A stretch of DNA of 18,216 nt from an uncultured Collinsella sp. (GTDB lineage: Bacteria; Actinomycetota; Coriobacteriia; Coriobacteriales; Coriobacteriaceae). The notes beneath the pieces are model-generated. The model saw nothing but the letters and a program-made list of their open reading frames with translations, was not told the origin of the DNA and ran no database searches. The translations under genes were made by a program, and so were the position numbers. Positions 10,010 to 17,252 of the stretch are shown piece by piece (the stretch's first letter is position 1; the number at the start of each line of letters is the position of its first letter). The stretch is from the NCBI GenBank assembly GCA_902490245.1, contig CABUDB010000004.1:1-18216 (forward strand), given 5' to 3'.

Positions 10010-10804
10010 TTAAGCCTCCTCGGTCTTGCTCAGTCCACCAAACCTACGGTCACGGCCCTGATAGGCCAAAATGGCGTCGACAAGGCCCCAGCGATCAAAG
10101 TCGGGCCAATAGGTATCGGTGACGTAGAACTCGGAATAAGCCACCTGCCACAGCAGATAGTTCGAAAGGCGCAGCTCACCAGAGGTGCGAATCACAAGCT
10201 CAGGATCGGGAAGACCGGCGGTATAGAGGTGGGATGCCACCATGTCGTCATCAATTGCGGCAGGATCGATCTTACCGGCGGCAGCGTCGACTGCGATCTG
10301 ACGGACAGCGCGGGTAATCTCGGCACGCGCGCCGTAGTTGACGGCAAGCGCCAGCGTCATACCGGTGTGATCGGCGCACTCGGCAAGACCGCGTTCAAAA
10401 ACGTCGCGGGTCTTCTTGGGCAGCGCGGAAATGTCACCCAAAAAGACAACGCGCACGTTTTCGCGCTTCAGAAGCGGCAGCTCGTCGATAAACGTCTTGG
10501 CAAACAGATGCATCAAGACGTTGACCTCATGCTGCGGGCGGTTCCAGTTTTCGGTAGAAAACGCATAGGCAGAAAGCACGTCGACGCCCAGACGCACGCA
10601 GGCAGTAATGATCTCGCGAAGGGAGACGATACCCGCCTTGTGGCCCTCAGTGCGTGCAAGACCGCGCGACGTGGCCCAACGACCGTTGCCGTCCATGATG
10701 CACGAGATATGGTGCGGAATGTTATTGAGGTCAAGGTCGGAAAAACCGACGCCCGCAGGGGCGTCGGCAAAGTACTCGACCAGTTTATGCTCGTCGTATT
10801 GCAC
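10010..10804 (-). CDS. uppS: Isoprenyl (undecaprenyl) diphosphate synthase UppS
   Basis: UppS adds isopentenyl units in cis to farnesyl diphosphate, giving the undecaprenyl carrier used for peptidoglycan and other wall polymers. The 264-residue protein has the catalytic Asp38 in HISCIMDGNGRWA, the SAYAFSTENWNRP segment and the conserved LVIRTSGELRLSNYLLWQ before the C-terminus. Whether the product is C55 or a shorter chain cannot be read from sequence. The start is GTG 10802-10804, one base after the frr stop, with GGAG 7 nt upstream; no other start precedes the conserved core. It belongs to the pyrH-frr-uppS-cdsA block common to many bacteria. Confidence 0.95.
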   Translation of the reverse strand: MQYDEHKLVEYFADAPAGVGFSDLDLNNIPHHISCIMDGNGRWATSRGLARTEGHKAGIVSLREIITACVRLGVDVLSAYAFSTENWNRPQHEVNVLMHLFAKTFIDELPLLKRENVRVVFLGDISALPKKTRDVFERGLAECADHTGMTLALAVNYGARAEITRAVRQIAVDAAAGKIDPAAIDDDMVASHLYTAGLPDPELVIRTSGELRLSNYLLWQVAYSEFYVTDTYWPDFDRWGLVDAILAYQGRDRRFGGLSKTEEA

Positions 10805-10805
10805 C

Positions 10806-11342
10806 TTAGATCTCCATGACCTCGGCTTCTTTTTCCTTCAGAAGCTCCTCGACCTTGGCGACATACTCATCGGTATGCTTCTGGACCTTGGCCTGCTCGC
10901 GACGTACGTCGTCCTCGGTGAGCTCCTCATCGCGCTCGAGCTTGTTGTTGAAGTCGCGACGGATGTTACGGATAGACACCTTGGCCTGCTCGGCGTACTC
11001 GCGGCACTCCTTGACGAGCTCGCGACGGCGCTCCTCAGTGGGAGCCGGGAACGGAAGACGAACGACGGTGCCATCGGAGTTGGGGGTAATACCCAGATCG
11101 GAAGCGCCGATGGCCTTGACGATAGCATTGATGAGCGCCTTATCCCACGGCTCGATGAGCAGCATGTGAGCCTCGGGGGTCTTGACGGCGGCAACCTGCG
11201 TGACCGGCGTGGGGACACCGTAATAATCGACGGTGATGTCGGACAGAATGTTGGCGTTGGCACGACCGGTACGGACCTTGGAGAAGTTATGCTTGAGGGA
11301 CTCGAGCGACTTGTCCATATGGGCGGTGATGTTCTCTGCCAT
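10806..11342 (-). CDS. frr: Ribosome recycling factor
   Basis: RRF works with EF-G to split the post-termination ribosome. The 178-residue protein is nearly full length (about 185 is usual), with a slightly short N-terminus. It shows the family segments VRTGRANANILSDI, VDYYGVPTPVTQVA, LGITPNSDGTVVRLPFP and the C-terminal helix of the three-helix bundle, RRDFNNKLERDEELTEDDVR. The ATG is 2 nt after the pyrH stop, with AGGAGG 7 nt upstream. Its position directly after pyrH and before uppS is the standard bacterial arrangement. Confidence 0.97.
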   Translation of the reverse strand: MAENITAHMDKSLESLKHNFSKVRTGRANANILSDITVDYYGVPTPVTQVAAVKTPEAHMLLIEPWDKALINAIVKAIGASDLGITPNSDGTVVRLPFPAPTEERRRELVKECREYAEQAKVSIRNIRRDFNNKLERDEELTEDDVRREQAKVQKHTDEYVAKVEELLKEKEAEVMEI

Positions 11343-11344
11343 GC

Positions 11345-12067
11345 TTAATCCTCCTGATAGACGAGCGTGCCGACGGGCTCACCCGCGAGCGCGCGCTTGA
11401 CGGTGTCCTCGCCATCGATGTTGAGGACCAAAATCGGCATACGGTTATCCTGGCACAGTGCCGTAGCCGTGGAATCCATAACCTGCAGACCGCGGACGAG
11501 AACCTCGTGATAGGTAATCTTGTCAAAACGGACGGCATCGGCGCACTTGACGGGATCCTTGTCGTAGATGCCGTCAACCTTGGTGGCCTTAATCAGAATC
11601 TCCGCACCGATCTCGCAGGCGCGAAGGGCCGCGGCGGTGTCAGTCGTAAAGTACGGATTGCCCGAGCCGGCGGCGAAGATAACGACATTACCCTTGGACA
11701 GGTGGTTGATAGCACGACGACGAATATAGGGCTCGCAGATCTCGTTCATCTGGATAGCGCTCATCACGCGGCAGGGAACATCGTTATGCTCGAAGGCATC
11801 CTGCAGGGCGAGCGCGTTCATAACGGTTGCCAGCATGCCCATGTAGTCGGCCTGAGCACGCTCCATGCCACCGGCAGCGCCGGCCATGCCACGGAAAATA
11901 TTGCCGCCGCCGACAACGACGCCGACCTCATGGCCAACGGCGAGCAGCTCCTTGACCTGCTTGGCAAGATGGTCGGTAACCTTGGGGTCAATGCCATATT
12001 GGCCGTCGCCCATCAGTGCTTCGCCGGAAAGCTTAAGAAGCACGCGTTTATATCGGATGTCGGACAA
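11345..12067 (-). CDS. pyrH: UMP kinase PyrH
   Basis: PyrH phosphorylates UMP to UDP with ATP, supplying pyrimidine nucleotides and UDP-sugars; family members form hexamers regulated by GTP and UTP. The 240-residue protein has the amino-acid-kinase landmarks [13 protein letters not shown] near the N-terminus, [28 protein letters not shown] and [13 protein letters not shown]. The start is TTG 12065-12067, supported by a perfect AGGAGG 6 nt upstream; the protein then begins [17 protein letters not shown] as expected. It is the first gene after the tsf terminator and is spaced 2 nt from frr. Confidence 0.97.
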   Translation of the reverse strand: MSDIRYKRVLLKLSGEALMGDGQYGIDPKVTDHLAKQVKELLAVGHEVGVVVGGGNIFRGMAGAAGGMERAQADYMGMLATVMNALALQDAFEHNDVPCRVMSAIQMNEICEPYIRRRAINHLSKGNVVIFAAGSGNPYFTTDTAAALRACEIGAEILIKATKVDGIYDKDPVKCADAVRFDKITYHEVLVRGLQVMDSTATALCQDNRMPILVLNIDGEDTVKRALAGEPVGTLVYQED

Positions 12068-12073
12068 AGCGAT

Positions 12074-12079
12074 CCTCCT
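12074..12079 (-). promoter_or_regulatory. Ribosome binding site that decides the pyrH TTG start
   Basis: AGGAGG on the minus strand stands 6 nt before the TTG at 12065-12067. No ATG or GTG lies at a suitable distance ahead of the conserved protein N-terminus. Confidence 0.8.
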
Positions 12080-12107
12080 TTAATTAGACTCTCAATATGA
12101 TATCAAA

Positions 12108-12123
12108 GGCTCTGATAAGAGCC
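12108..12123 (-). other. Small perfect hairpin in the pyrH upstream region
   Basis: A 6-bp perfect stem (12108-12113 with 12118-12123) with a 4-nt loop lies between the tsf terminator and pyrH. Its role is unknown: it could be a 5'-UTR stem-loop or a protein-binding site. I could not find a convincing -35/-10 pair in 12068-12130, so pyrH may depend on a weak promoter or on read-through from rpsB-tsf. Confidence 0.35.
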
Positions 12124-12125
12124 AT

Positions 12126-12161
12126 GAAAAAGCAGGCTGTGAGTAAAACCCACAGCCTGCT
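12126..12161 (-). terminator. Rho-independent terminator after tsf
   Basis: A perfect 11-bp stem (12131-12141 with 12151-12161) with a 9-nt loop is followed on the minus strand by a U-run (ttttt across the stem end, then c). It lies 23 nt after the tsf stop, so rpsB-tsf forms a distinct transcript with at most partial read-through into pyrH. Confidence 0.88.
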
Positions 12162-12184
12162 CATTACCAGCTACAAGAGCTTAT

Positions 12185-13054
12185 TTACTCGCCACGGACC
12201 AGACGGTCAAAGGCAACGACGGTAATGGTGTCGCCGAGCTCCTTGGAGACCTGCTCAGCGTACTTCTTGATGGTGAGGGAGCTGTCCTTGATGAACTCCT
12301 GCTCGGTGAGCACGGACTGCTTGTAGAACTTCTCCAGACGACCAACAGCCATCTTCTCCTGGATAGCCTCGGGCTTGCCGGACTCGGCAGCCTGGGCCAT
12401 GTAGATCTGCTTCTCGTGCTCGACGGTCTCGGCCGGAACCTGATCGCGGGTGGCGCAGATCGGTGCGACGGCGGCAACCTGAAGGGCAACGTCGTGAGCG
12501 AAGGTCTTGAAGGACTCAGCCTGAGCGGTCTCGGCCTTCTCGAAGGCGAACTCGACGAGGACGCCGATCTTACCACCCATGTGGATGTAAGAAGCGAGCG
12601 CGCCGTTCTCGGCCTTGCGGGCAGCGAAGCGGGAGATCTTCATGTTCTCGCCCATGATGTGAATCATCTCGGTGAGCTCGGAGGAAACGGTCTCCTCGCC
12701 CATCGGCTTCTCGAGCAGAGCGTCGACGTCAGCAGGCTCGGTGGTAGCGACAACCTCAGCGACCTTAGAAGCAAAGCCGGTGAACTTGGCGTTGGAGCCA
12801 ACGAAGTCGGTCTCGCAGGAGAGCTCGAGCAGAGCACCGGTCTTGCCATCCTCGGAGACGAACGCGGCGACAGCGCCCTCGTTGGTCTCACGGCCAGCCT
12901 TCTTGGCAGCCTTGGCAAGACCGTTCTTACGCAGAACGTCGACAGCGGCGTCCATGTCGCCGTCAGCCTCGACGAGAGCCTTCTTGCACTCCATCATCGG
13001 GGAGTCGGTCATCTCGCGGAGCTGCTTGACCATAGCGGCGGTAATCTGGGCCAT
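12185..13054 (-). CDS. tsf: Elongation factor Ts
   Basis: EF-Ts recycles EF-Tu by exchanging its GDP for GTP. The 289-residue protein starts with the UBA-like domain (VKQLREMTDSPMMECKKALVEA), followed by the signature ELSCETDFVGSN, whose Thr-Asp-Phe contacts EF-Tu, and the two core subdomains. The ATG at 13052-13054 is chosen because AAAGGA lies 6 nt upstream and the protein then begins MAQITAAMVKQLREMT. A TTG five codons earlier overlaps that ribosome binding site. Codon use is strongly biased, as expected of a translation factor. It lies 45 nt after rpsB with no terminator between them. Confidence 0.97.
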   Translation of the reverse strand: MAQITAAMVKQLREMTDSPMMECKKALVEADGDMDAAVDVLRKNGLAKAAKKAGRETNEGAVAAFVSEDGKTGALLELSCETDFVGSNAKFTGFASKVAEVVATTEPADVDALLEKPMGEETVSSELTEMIHIMGENMKISRFAARKAENGALASYIHMGGKIGVLVEFAFEKAETAQAESFKTFAHDVALQVAAVAPICATRDQVPAETVEHEKQIYMAQAAESGKPEAIQEKMAVGRLEKFYKQSVLTEQEFIKDSSLTIKKYAEQVSKELGDTITVVAFDRLVRGE

Positions 13055-13099
13055 TGTGGTTCCTTTCAAAGAGATGAAAAAGAATTAACTAAGACTGAT

Positions 13100-13828
13100 T
13101 TACTCGGCCTTGGGCTCAGCGGCCATCTCGGCCTCGGAGACCTGCTCCTTGCCGGAGCCAGCGAGGCAGGCGTCAGCCATGAGCTCGCACATAAGGGTGA
13201 CAGCAGAGATAGCGTCATCGTTGCAGGGGATGCCGTACTCGACCTCGTCGGGATCGGAGTTGGTGTCGATCAGAGCGACGACGGGGATGTTCAGGCGCTG
13301 AGCCTCCTTGATGGCGTTCTCCTCGCGCTTGGTGTCGATGACGAAGAGAGCCTGGGGCAGACCCTTCATGTCGCGGGCGCCACCGAGGTTGGTCTGGAGC
13401 TTGGTGAGCTCCTTACCGAGCACAGCCTGCTCCTTCTTGGGAAGCACTGCCATGCGGCCGTCCTCGACCATGGCCTCGAGCTCCTCCATGCGGTTGATGC
13501 GGGAGCGGATGGTGACGAAGTTGGTCAGCATGCCGCCGAGCCAACGCTGGTTGATGTAAGGCATGTTGGCGCGCTCGGCAGCGTTCTTGACGGCCTCCTG
13601 AGCCTGCTTCTTGGTGCCGACGAACAGCACGTTGCCACCCTTGGCGACGTTCTTGACGAAGGTGTAGGCCTGGTCGGCGTCGAGGATGGTCTGCTTGAGG
13701 TCGAGGATGTAGATGCCGTTGCGCTCACCGAAGATGAACGGCTTCATCTTGGGGTTCCAGCGACGGGTCTGGTGACCGAAGTGGCAGCCGGCCTCGAGCA
13801 GGGTGCGGATATTAATCTTGGTAGCCAT
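13100..13828 (-). CDS. rpsB: 30S ribosomal protein S2
   Basis: S2 is a late-assembling protein of the small subunit and is needed to bind S1 where S1 is present. The 242-residue protein has the family segments [57 protein letters not shown] and [16 protein letters not shown] followed by YGIPCNDDA, and ends in an acidic tail. The ATG is preceded by AGGAGG 6 nt upstream. A strong promoter and a long leader of about 135 nt precede it. In many bacteria S2 represses its own rpsB-tsf mRNA, so the leader may serve this purpose (inference). Confidence 0.97.
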   Translation of the reverse strand: MATKINIRTLLEAGCHFGHQTRRWNPKMKPFIFGERNGIYILDLKQTILDADQAYTFVKNVAKGGNVLFVGTKKQAQEAVKNAAERANMPYINQRWLGGMLTNFVTIRSRINRMEELEAMVEDGRMAVLPKKEQAVLGKELTKLQTNLGGARDMKGLPQALFVIDTKREENAIKEAQRLNIPVVALIDTNSDPDEVEYGIPCNDDAISAVTLMCELMADACLAGSGKEQVSEAEMAAEPKAE

Positions 13829-13963
13829 GTTAAACCTCCTGTGGTTTGCCTCCGCGCGGGGTCATCCTCCAAAACCAACCCGGACATGTGCTACCAAAGC
13901 CCGGGCACCACGGTATGAAGTAGCCGCGCGTGCGTGATAAAAACCTGTTGCCGTGAAGCAACC
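13829..13963 (-). promoter_or_regulatory. Long, possibly structured rpsB 5' leader
   Basis: From the predicted promoter the transcript would carry about 135 nt before the rpsB ATG. A short hairpin (GTTGC-ttcacg-GCAAC) lies near its start. Two distant segments, 13924-13930 and 13853-13859, are perfectly complementary over 7 bp and could close a larger domain just before the ribosome binding site. I did not recognise a known leader family. Confidence 0.35.
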
Positions 13964-13969
13964 CGATGA

Positions 13970-13998
13970 ATGATAGCAGGAATGCATCTTCCTGCCAA
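13970..13998 (-). promoter_or_regulatory. Promoter of rpsB-tsf (primary sigma type)
   Basis: On the minus strand the -35 box TTGGCA (13993-13998) and the -10 box TATCAT (13970-13975) are separated by exactly 17 bp, with five of six consensus matches each. A perfect inverted repeat, GCAGGAA-N6-TTCCTGC (13976-13995), fills the spacer and touches the -35 box. Confidence 0.8.
13976..13995. repeat. Perfect 7-bp inverted repeat inside the rpsB promoter spacer, possible operator
   Basis: GCAGGAA and its reverse complement TTCCTGC are separated by 6 bp. The centre-to-centre distance of 13 bp puts the half-sites a little over one helical turn apart, and the repeat lies between the -10 and -35 boxes, where a bound dimer would block polymerase. 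No regulator is identified. Confidence 0.5.
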
Positions 13999-14006
13999 CC
14001 CGCAAT

Positions 14007-14029
14007 CAAAACCACACACCTGAGTGCGG
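14007..14029 (-). terminator. Weak possible terminator after xerC
   Basis: On the minus strand a 6-bp stem with one G-U pair (14024-14029 with 14012-14017) and a 6-nt loop is followed by ttttgatt. It sits between the xerC stop codon and the rpsB -35 box. The stem is short, so read-through into rpsB is plausible. Confidence 0.35.
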
Positions 14030-14047
14030 CGCAGGACGTCCCAGCCA

Positions 14048-14968
14048 CTATTCGCCGCGGGGATGGGCTTGAGCCACGGCCCGCTTAAGCCGATCGGGCG
14101 TGAGATGCGTGTAGATCTGCGTCGTGGACAGGCTCGCATGACCCAGCAGCTCTTGAACCGAGCGCAGGTCCGCACCGCCCTCGAGCAAGTCGGTCGCAAA
14201 GGTATGGCGCATCGCATGCGGGGCGATGTCGGCCGGAATGCCGGCGAGCGTCGCCAGCGTATGGAACCGCCGCCTGAGCATGGCGGCGCTCATGCGATTG
14301 CCGCGCGCCGATATAAGCAGCGGATGCGGCCCGGTAGCGGGGTCACGGCGCTTTGCCCGAGCGAGCAACTCCGGCCTCCCCTCCTCAATATAGAGACGCG
14401 TCGCCTCGAGCGCACGACGATACAGAGGGACGATACGTTCCTTGCTCCCCTTGCCCCACAGGCGCAGCGTGCGTTCGGACCAAGCGATGGACTCCACATT
14501 GAGTGCTGCGAGCTCAGAGATACGAGCACCCGAGGCATAGAGCAGCTCGAGCATCGCCGCATCGCGCAGTCCCGCGGGAGTTGAGGTATCGGGGGCTTTG
14601 AGGAGCGCCTCCACCTGTTGGGTCGTCAGCACACCGGGCAGATCGCGCGGGAGCTTGGGCGAGGAAATTGCCGAGACCGCATCGCCCTCCACGACCCCCT
14701 CGGCAGCCATCCATCGATAGAGCGATCGGATAGCCGACAGATGCGCCGCAAGCGTTCGGGGAGCCACCTGCTCACGCGAAAGCTCGGCAAGATAGCGACG
14801 AATGGTGCGCACGTCGGCAGCGAAAGCATCGATATCCTCGCGCTCGCACCAGGCAGCAAAGCGCTCCAGCCTCGAGCCATAGGCCGTCACCGTGTTGGGT
14901 GAAAGTCCCTCGACACGTGCGATATAGGCGATAAACGAGTCGACGGTGTCGTGCAGGTCAAAGGCTAT
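14048..14968 (-). CDS. xerC: Tyrosine recombinase XerC/XerD; N-terminus appears to start at an ATA codon
   Basis: Xer recombinases resolve chromosome dimers at dif sites. The protein has an N-terminal SAM-like core-binding domain and a catalytic domain with the complete set Arg149, Lys173, His251, Arg254, His277 and Tyr286 (ATA numbering; 306 residues). E. coli XerD has Arg148, Lys172 and Tyr279, so the length fits. The only standard start, GTG 14888-14890 (280 residues), falls inside the conserved first helix: the frame upstream encodes DLHDTVDSFIAYIARVEGLS, then PNTV, just as in Xer proteins. No ATG, GTG or TTG lies upstream before a stop at 15014-15016. ATA 14966-14968 has GGAGG 9 nt ahead and overlaps the trmFO stop by 4 nt, so I prefer it; the conservative alternative is 14048-14890. 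The symbol xerC follows synteny (codV after trmFO in Bacillus); the sequence alone does not separate XerC from XerD. Confidence 0.9.
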   Translation of the reverse strand: MAFDLHDTVDSFIAYIARVEGLSPNTVTAYGSRLERFAAWCEREDIDAFAADVRTIRRYLAELSREQVAPRTLAAHLSAIRSLYRWMAAEGVVEGDAVSAISSPKLPRDLPGVLTTQQVEALLKAPDTSTPAGLRDAAMLELLYASGARISELAALNVESIAWSERTLRLWGKGSKERIVPLYRRALEATRLYIEEGRPELLARAKRRDPATGPHPLLISARGNRMSAAMLRRRFHTLATLAGIPADIAPHAMRHTFATDLLEGGADLRSVQELLGHASLSTTQIYTHLTPDRLKRAVAQAHPRGE

Positions 14969-16302
14969 GACCGGTCGCCTCCAAACAGATCGGGGCGAGT
15001 TGCCAGATAGGCATCAAGAGCCTCGAGCGCACGGTCCGCATAGGCCTGGTAGCGGTCGCGCTTACTGCGGCGCTTGCCGTCCTCGAGCGGCGGCACCAAG
15101 CCAAAGTTGACGTGCATGGGCTGATAGCCCACCGTTGCCGGATCGGTCGCATAGCCCACGAGCGCGCCCAGGGCGCCCACGCGCGGCAGCTCGACGCCCG
15201 CGGCACCGATAGCCTCGGCATAGGTGTTGAGCGCCGCGAGCAGACCGGTCGCCACGGCCTCCATATAGCCCTCGGTGCCGGTGATCTGACCGGCCAGGCG
15301 CACGCCGGTACCGGGCACGGCAAAGGTGCCATCGAGCACGTGCGGGGCGTCGACAAAGGTATTGCGGTGCATGACACCGTAGCGGAAGAACTCGGCGTTC
15401 TCCAGACCCGGCACCATATGGAAGACGCGCTTCTGCTCGCCAAAGGTCAGGTTGGTCTGGAAGCCCACCAGGTTATAGGCGGTCTTCTCCTTGTTCTCGG
15501 CACGCAGTTGAATCGCCGCCCAGGGGCGACGTCCGGTACGCGGGTCGGTGAGGCCGACGGGCTTCATGGCGCCAAAGCGAATGGCGTCCTTGCCGGTGCG
15601 CGCAACCTCCTCGGCAGGCTGACATGCCTGGAACAGATCGCCACCCTCAAAGTCCTTGAGCACCACGCGGTCGGCCGTGGTAAGCGCCTCGATAAAGGCC
15701 TCGTACTCCTCCTTATTGAGTGGAGCGTTGAGATAGTCGCCGCTCCCCTGTTCCTCGTAGCGCGACTGCGAGAACAGCACGTCCATATCGAGCGTGGAGG
15801 CATCGACGATCGGCGCCGCGGCATCGAAGAACGCAAGGGCGTCGCCACCGACGAGCTTCATGACCTCTTCGCTCAGTGCCGGCGAGCACAAGGGGCCAGC
15901 GGCAATGACCACATGGCCCTCGGGAATCTGCGTGACCTCGCCATGAACGATCTCGATATTGGGACGGGCGGCAACCTCGGCCTCGACAAGCTCGGAAAAC
16001 TTGACGCGGTCGACCGCCAAGGCGCCACCGGCGGGAACAGCCGCGCGATGGGCGCAATCGAGCAGGACCGAGCCCATGCGCTCAAGCTCAGCTTTCAGCA
16101 AACCAGCCGCGGAATCCGGACGGGTCGACTTAAACGAATTGGAGCAGACGAGCTCTGCCAGGTGATCGGTATGGTGGGCCGGGGAGCTCACCTGGGGGCG
16201 CATCTCGCACAGCTTTACGGCAAACCCGCGATCTGCCAGCTGGATCGCGCACTCCGAACCCGCCAGACCCCCACCGATAACTGTCACCTGATCGAACTGC
16301 AT
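14965..16302 (-). CDS. trmFO: Methylenetetrahydrofolate-tRNA-(uracil-54-C5)-methyltransferase TrmFO (Gid)
   Basis: TrmFO makes ribothymidine at U54 of the tRNA T-loop, taking carbon from methylene-tetrahydrofolate and electrons from FAD; it replaces the SAM-dependent TrmA in many bacteria. The 445-residue protein begins with the FAD-binding VTVIGGGLAGSECA (GxGxxG at 10-15) and has LVCSNSFKS, with Cys53 at the same position as the Cys studied in Bacillus TrmFO. Further family segments are GDLFQACQPAEEVARTG (a second conserved Cys), QLRAENKEKTAYNLVGFQT and TGVRLAGQITGTEGYMEA. The ATG 16300-16302 has AAAGG 9 nt upstream; the TTG two codons earlier is too close to that site. It follows dprA by 14 nt, and its stop codon overlaps the proposed xerC start. 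Confidence 0.96.
   Translation of the reverse strand: MQFDQVTVIGGGLAGSECAIQLADRGFAVKLCEMRPQVSSPAHHTDHLAELVCSNSFKSTRPDSAAGLLKAELERMGSVLLDCAHRAAVPAGGALAVDRVKFSELVEAEVAARPNIEIVHGEVTQIPEGHVVIAAGPLCSPALSEEVMKLVGGDALAFFDAAAPIVDASTLDMDVLFSQSRYEEQGSGDYLNAPLNKEEYEAFIEALTTADRVVLKDFEGGDLFQACQPAEEVARTGKDAIRFGAMKPVGLTDPRTGRRPWAAIQLRAENKEKTAYNLVGFQTNLTFGEQKRVFHMVPGLENAEFFRYGVMHRNTFVDAPHVLDGTFAVPGTGVRLAGQITGTEGYMEAVATGLLAALNTYAEAIGAAGVELPRVGALGALVGYATDPATVGYQPMHVNFGLVPPLEDGKRRSKRDRYQAYADRALEALDAYLATRPDLFGGDRS
14978..14982 (-). promoter_or_regulatory. Ribosome binding site ahead of the proposed xerC ATA start
   Basis: GGAGG within the last codons of trmFO stands 9 nt before ATA 14966-14968. The only standard alternative, GTG 14888-14890, has just a loose GAGGGA about 14 nt upstream. 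Confidence 0.5.
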
Positions 16303-16316
16303 CTGCAAACACCTTT

Positions 16317-17252
16317 CTAATTGACACGTTTTCCATTGTGACCGAAGGGTGTCTGGGCGTGAAGGGCAAACTTGGAGGGCGCATACCTTCCATCCATCAT
16401 GCGCTCGATAAGGCCCTCGAGTTCAAGCGAACCCAAGAGTTTGAGTACGCCGACAGCATCGAGCGAGACGAGCGCCGCGATGTCGTCGACCTTGAGCGGA
16501 GAGGCGATGAGCGCATGCATCACAGTCTGCTGTGTTGGATCCAGGTCGGCAATGCCGGGAGCATCGGGGCGCGAGTAGCGCAGGGTGCCGTAGATGCGTG
16601 AGATAGCCATCTCGATAGATTCCTCGTCGATGATGCAGCAGGCACCGTTCGCAATGAGGTAATTCGTGCCACGCGACTCGGGCGATAGGATCGACCCGGG
16701 CACGGCAAGAAGTTCGCGCCCCAAATCCATAGCAGCCTCGGCTGTAGAAAACGTCCCGGAAGGCATTCCCGCCTCGGATACAAAGAGGGCTTGCGACAGG
16801 GCCGCGATCACGCGATTGCGGCGCGGAAAGGCAAACTTGCGCGGACCCATGCCCCACGGAGAGATCGACACGACCGCGCCACCAGTATCGAGCGTGCGTG
16901 TAATAAGCCCCGCACTCGAACGCGGGTAGACCACGTCGGCGCCCGTCCCCAGCACCACGACATGTTTGCCGCCGGCGTTGACCGCAGCCCAACCCGAGGC
17001 CTGGTCACAACCGACCGCGCCGCCCGAAACAACCGTCACGCCCGCCTCGACCGCCACCTTTGCCGCAAGCTCTGCCACGGCAAGACCATACGGTGAGGCC
17101 TTGCGCGCGCCGATGATGGAGAGCGCGGGCGTCGAAAGCACCTCGGGGTTGCCGCGCACATAGAGCGTCTGGGGTACATCAGAAAGCTCCAAAACGGTCT
17201 CGGGATACAACGCATCACCTGGATGCAGCTCGTAGGTCCCCTCGGCCATCAT
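16317..17252 (-). CDS. dprA: DNA-processing protein DprA (Smf), short form without an N-terminal SAM domain
   Basis: DprA binds incoming single-stranded DNA during natural transformation and loads RecA onto it. The 311-residue protein is the Rossmann-like core: YVRGNPEVLSTPALSIIGAR (31-50), VVSGGAVGCDQA (74-85), VLGTGADVVYP (100-110), FPRRNRVIAALSQA (142-155) and SPESRGTNYLIANGA (190-204). A C-terminal winged-helix-like domain follows at about 235-292. The N-terminal SAM-like domain of longer homologues is absent, and the usual SGLARGID motif reads SGGAVGCD, with Val where Arg is typical. The tandem ATGATG start overlaps the comM TGA by 4 nt, with AGGAGG 5 nt upstream; the second ATG (17249) is equally usable. 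The open frame to 17408 overlaps comM and is not family sequence. With comM next door this is a competence gene pair, although comM/dprA also occur in non-transformable bacteria. Confidence 0.93.
   Translation of the reverse strand: MMAEGTYELHPGDALYPETVLELSDVPQTLYVRGNPEVLSTPALSIIGARKASPYGLAVAELAAKVAVEAGVTVVSGGAVGCDQASGWAAVNAGGKHVVVLGTGADVVYPRSSAGLITRTLDTGGAVVSISPWGMGPRKFAFPRRNRVIAALSQALFVSEAGMPSGTFSTAEAAMDLGRELLAVPGSILSPESRGTNYLIANGACCIIDEESIEMAISRIYGTLRYSRPDAPGIADLDPTQQTVMHALIASPLKVDDIAALVSLDAVGVLKLLGSLELEGLIERMMDGRYAPSKFALHAQTPFGHNGKRVN

Noticed and set aside
12416..13918. 500-codon open frame on the plus strand opposite tsf and rpsB
   Set aside because: It is a shadow of two highly biased genes, is rich in Leu/Gly/Val/Asp repeats typical of reverse-read codons, and runs through the rpsB leader.
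13830..14048. 72-codon minus-strand frame filling the xerC-rpsB gap
   Set aside because: It begins at a GTG overlapping the xerC stop but runs straight through the rpsB promoter and leader; its composition (Trp/Cys-rich) is unlike the coding sequence here. A chance open frame is more likely.
15112..16320. 402-codon open frame on the plus strand opposite trmFO
   Set aside because: Antisense to an intact trmFO with correct FAD and Cys motifs; no ribosome binding site or family match.
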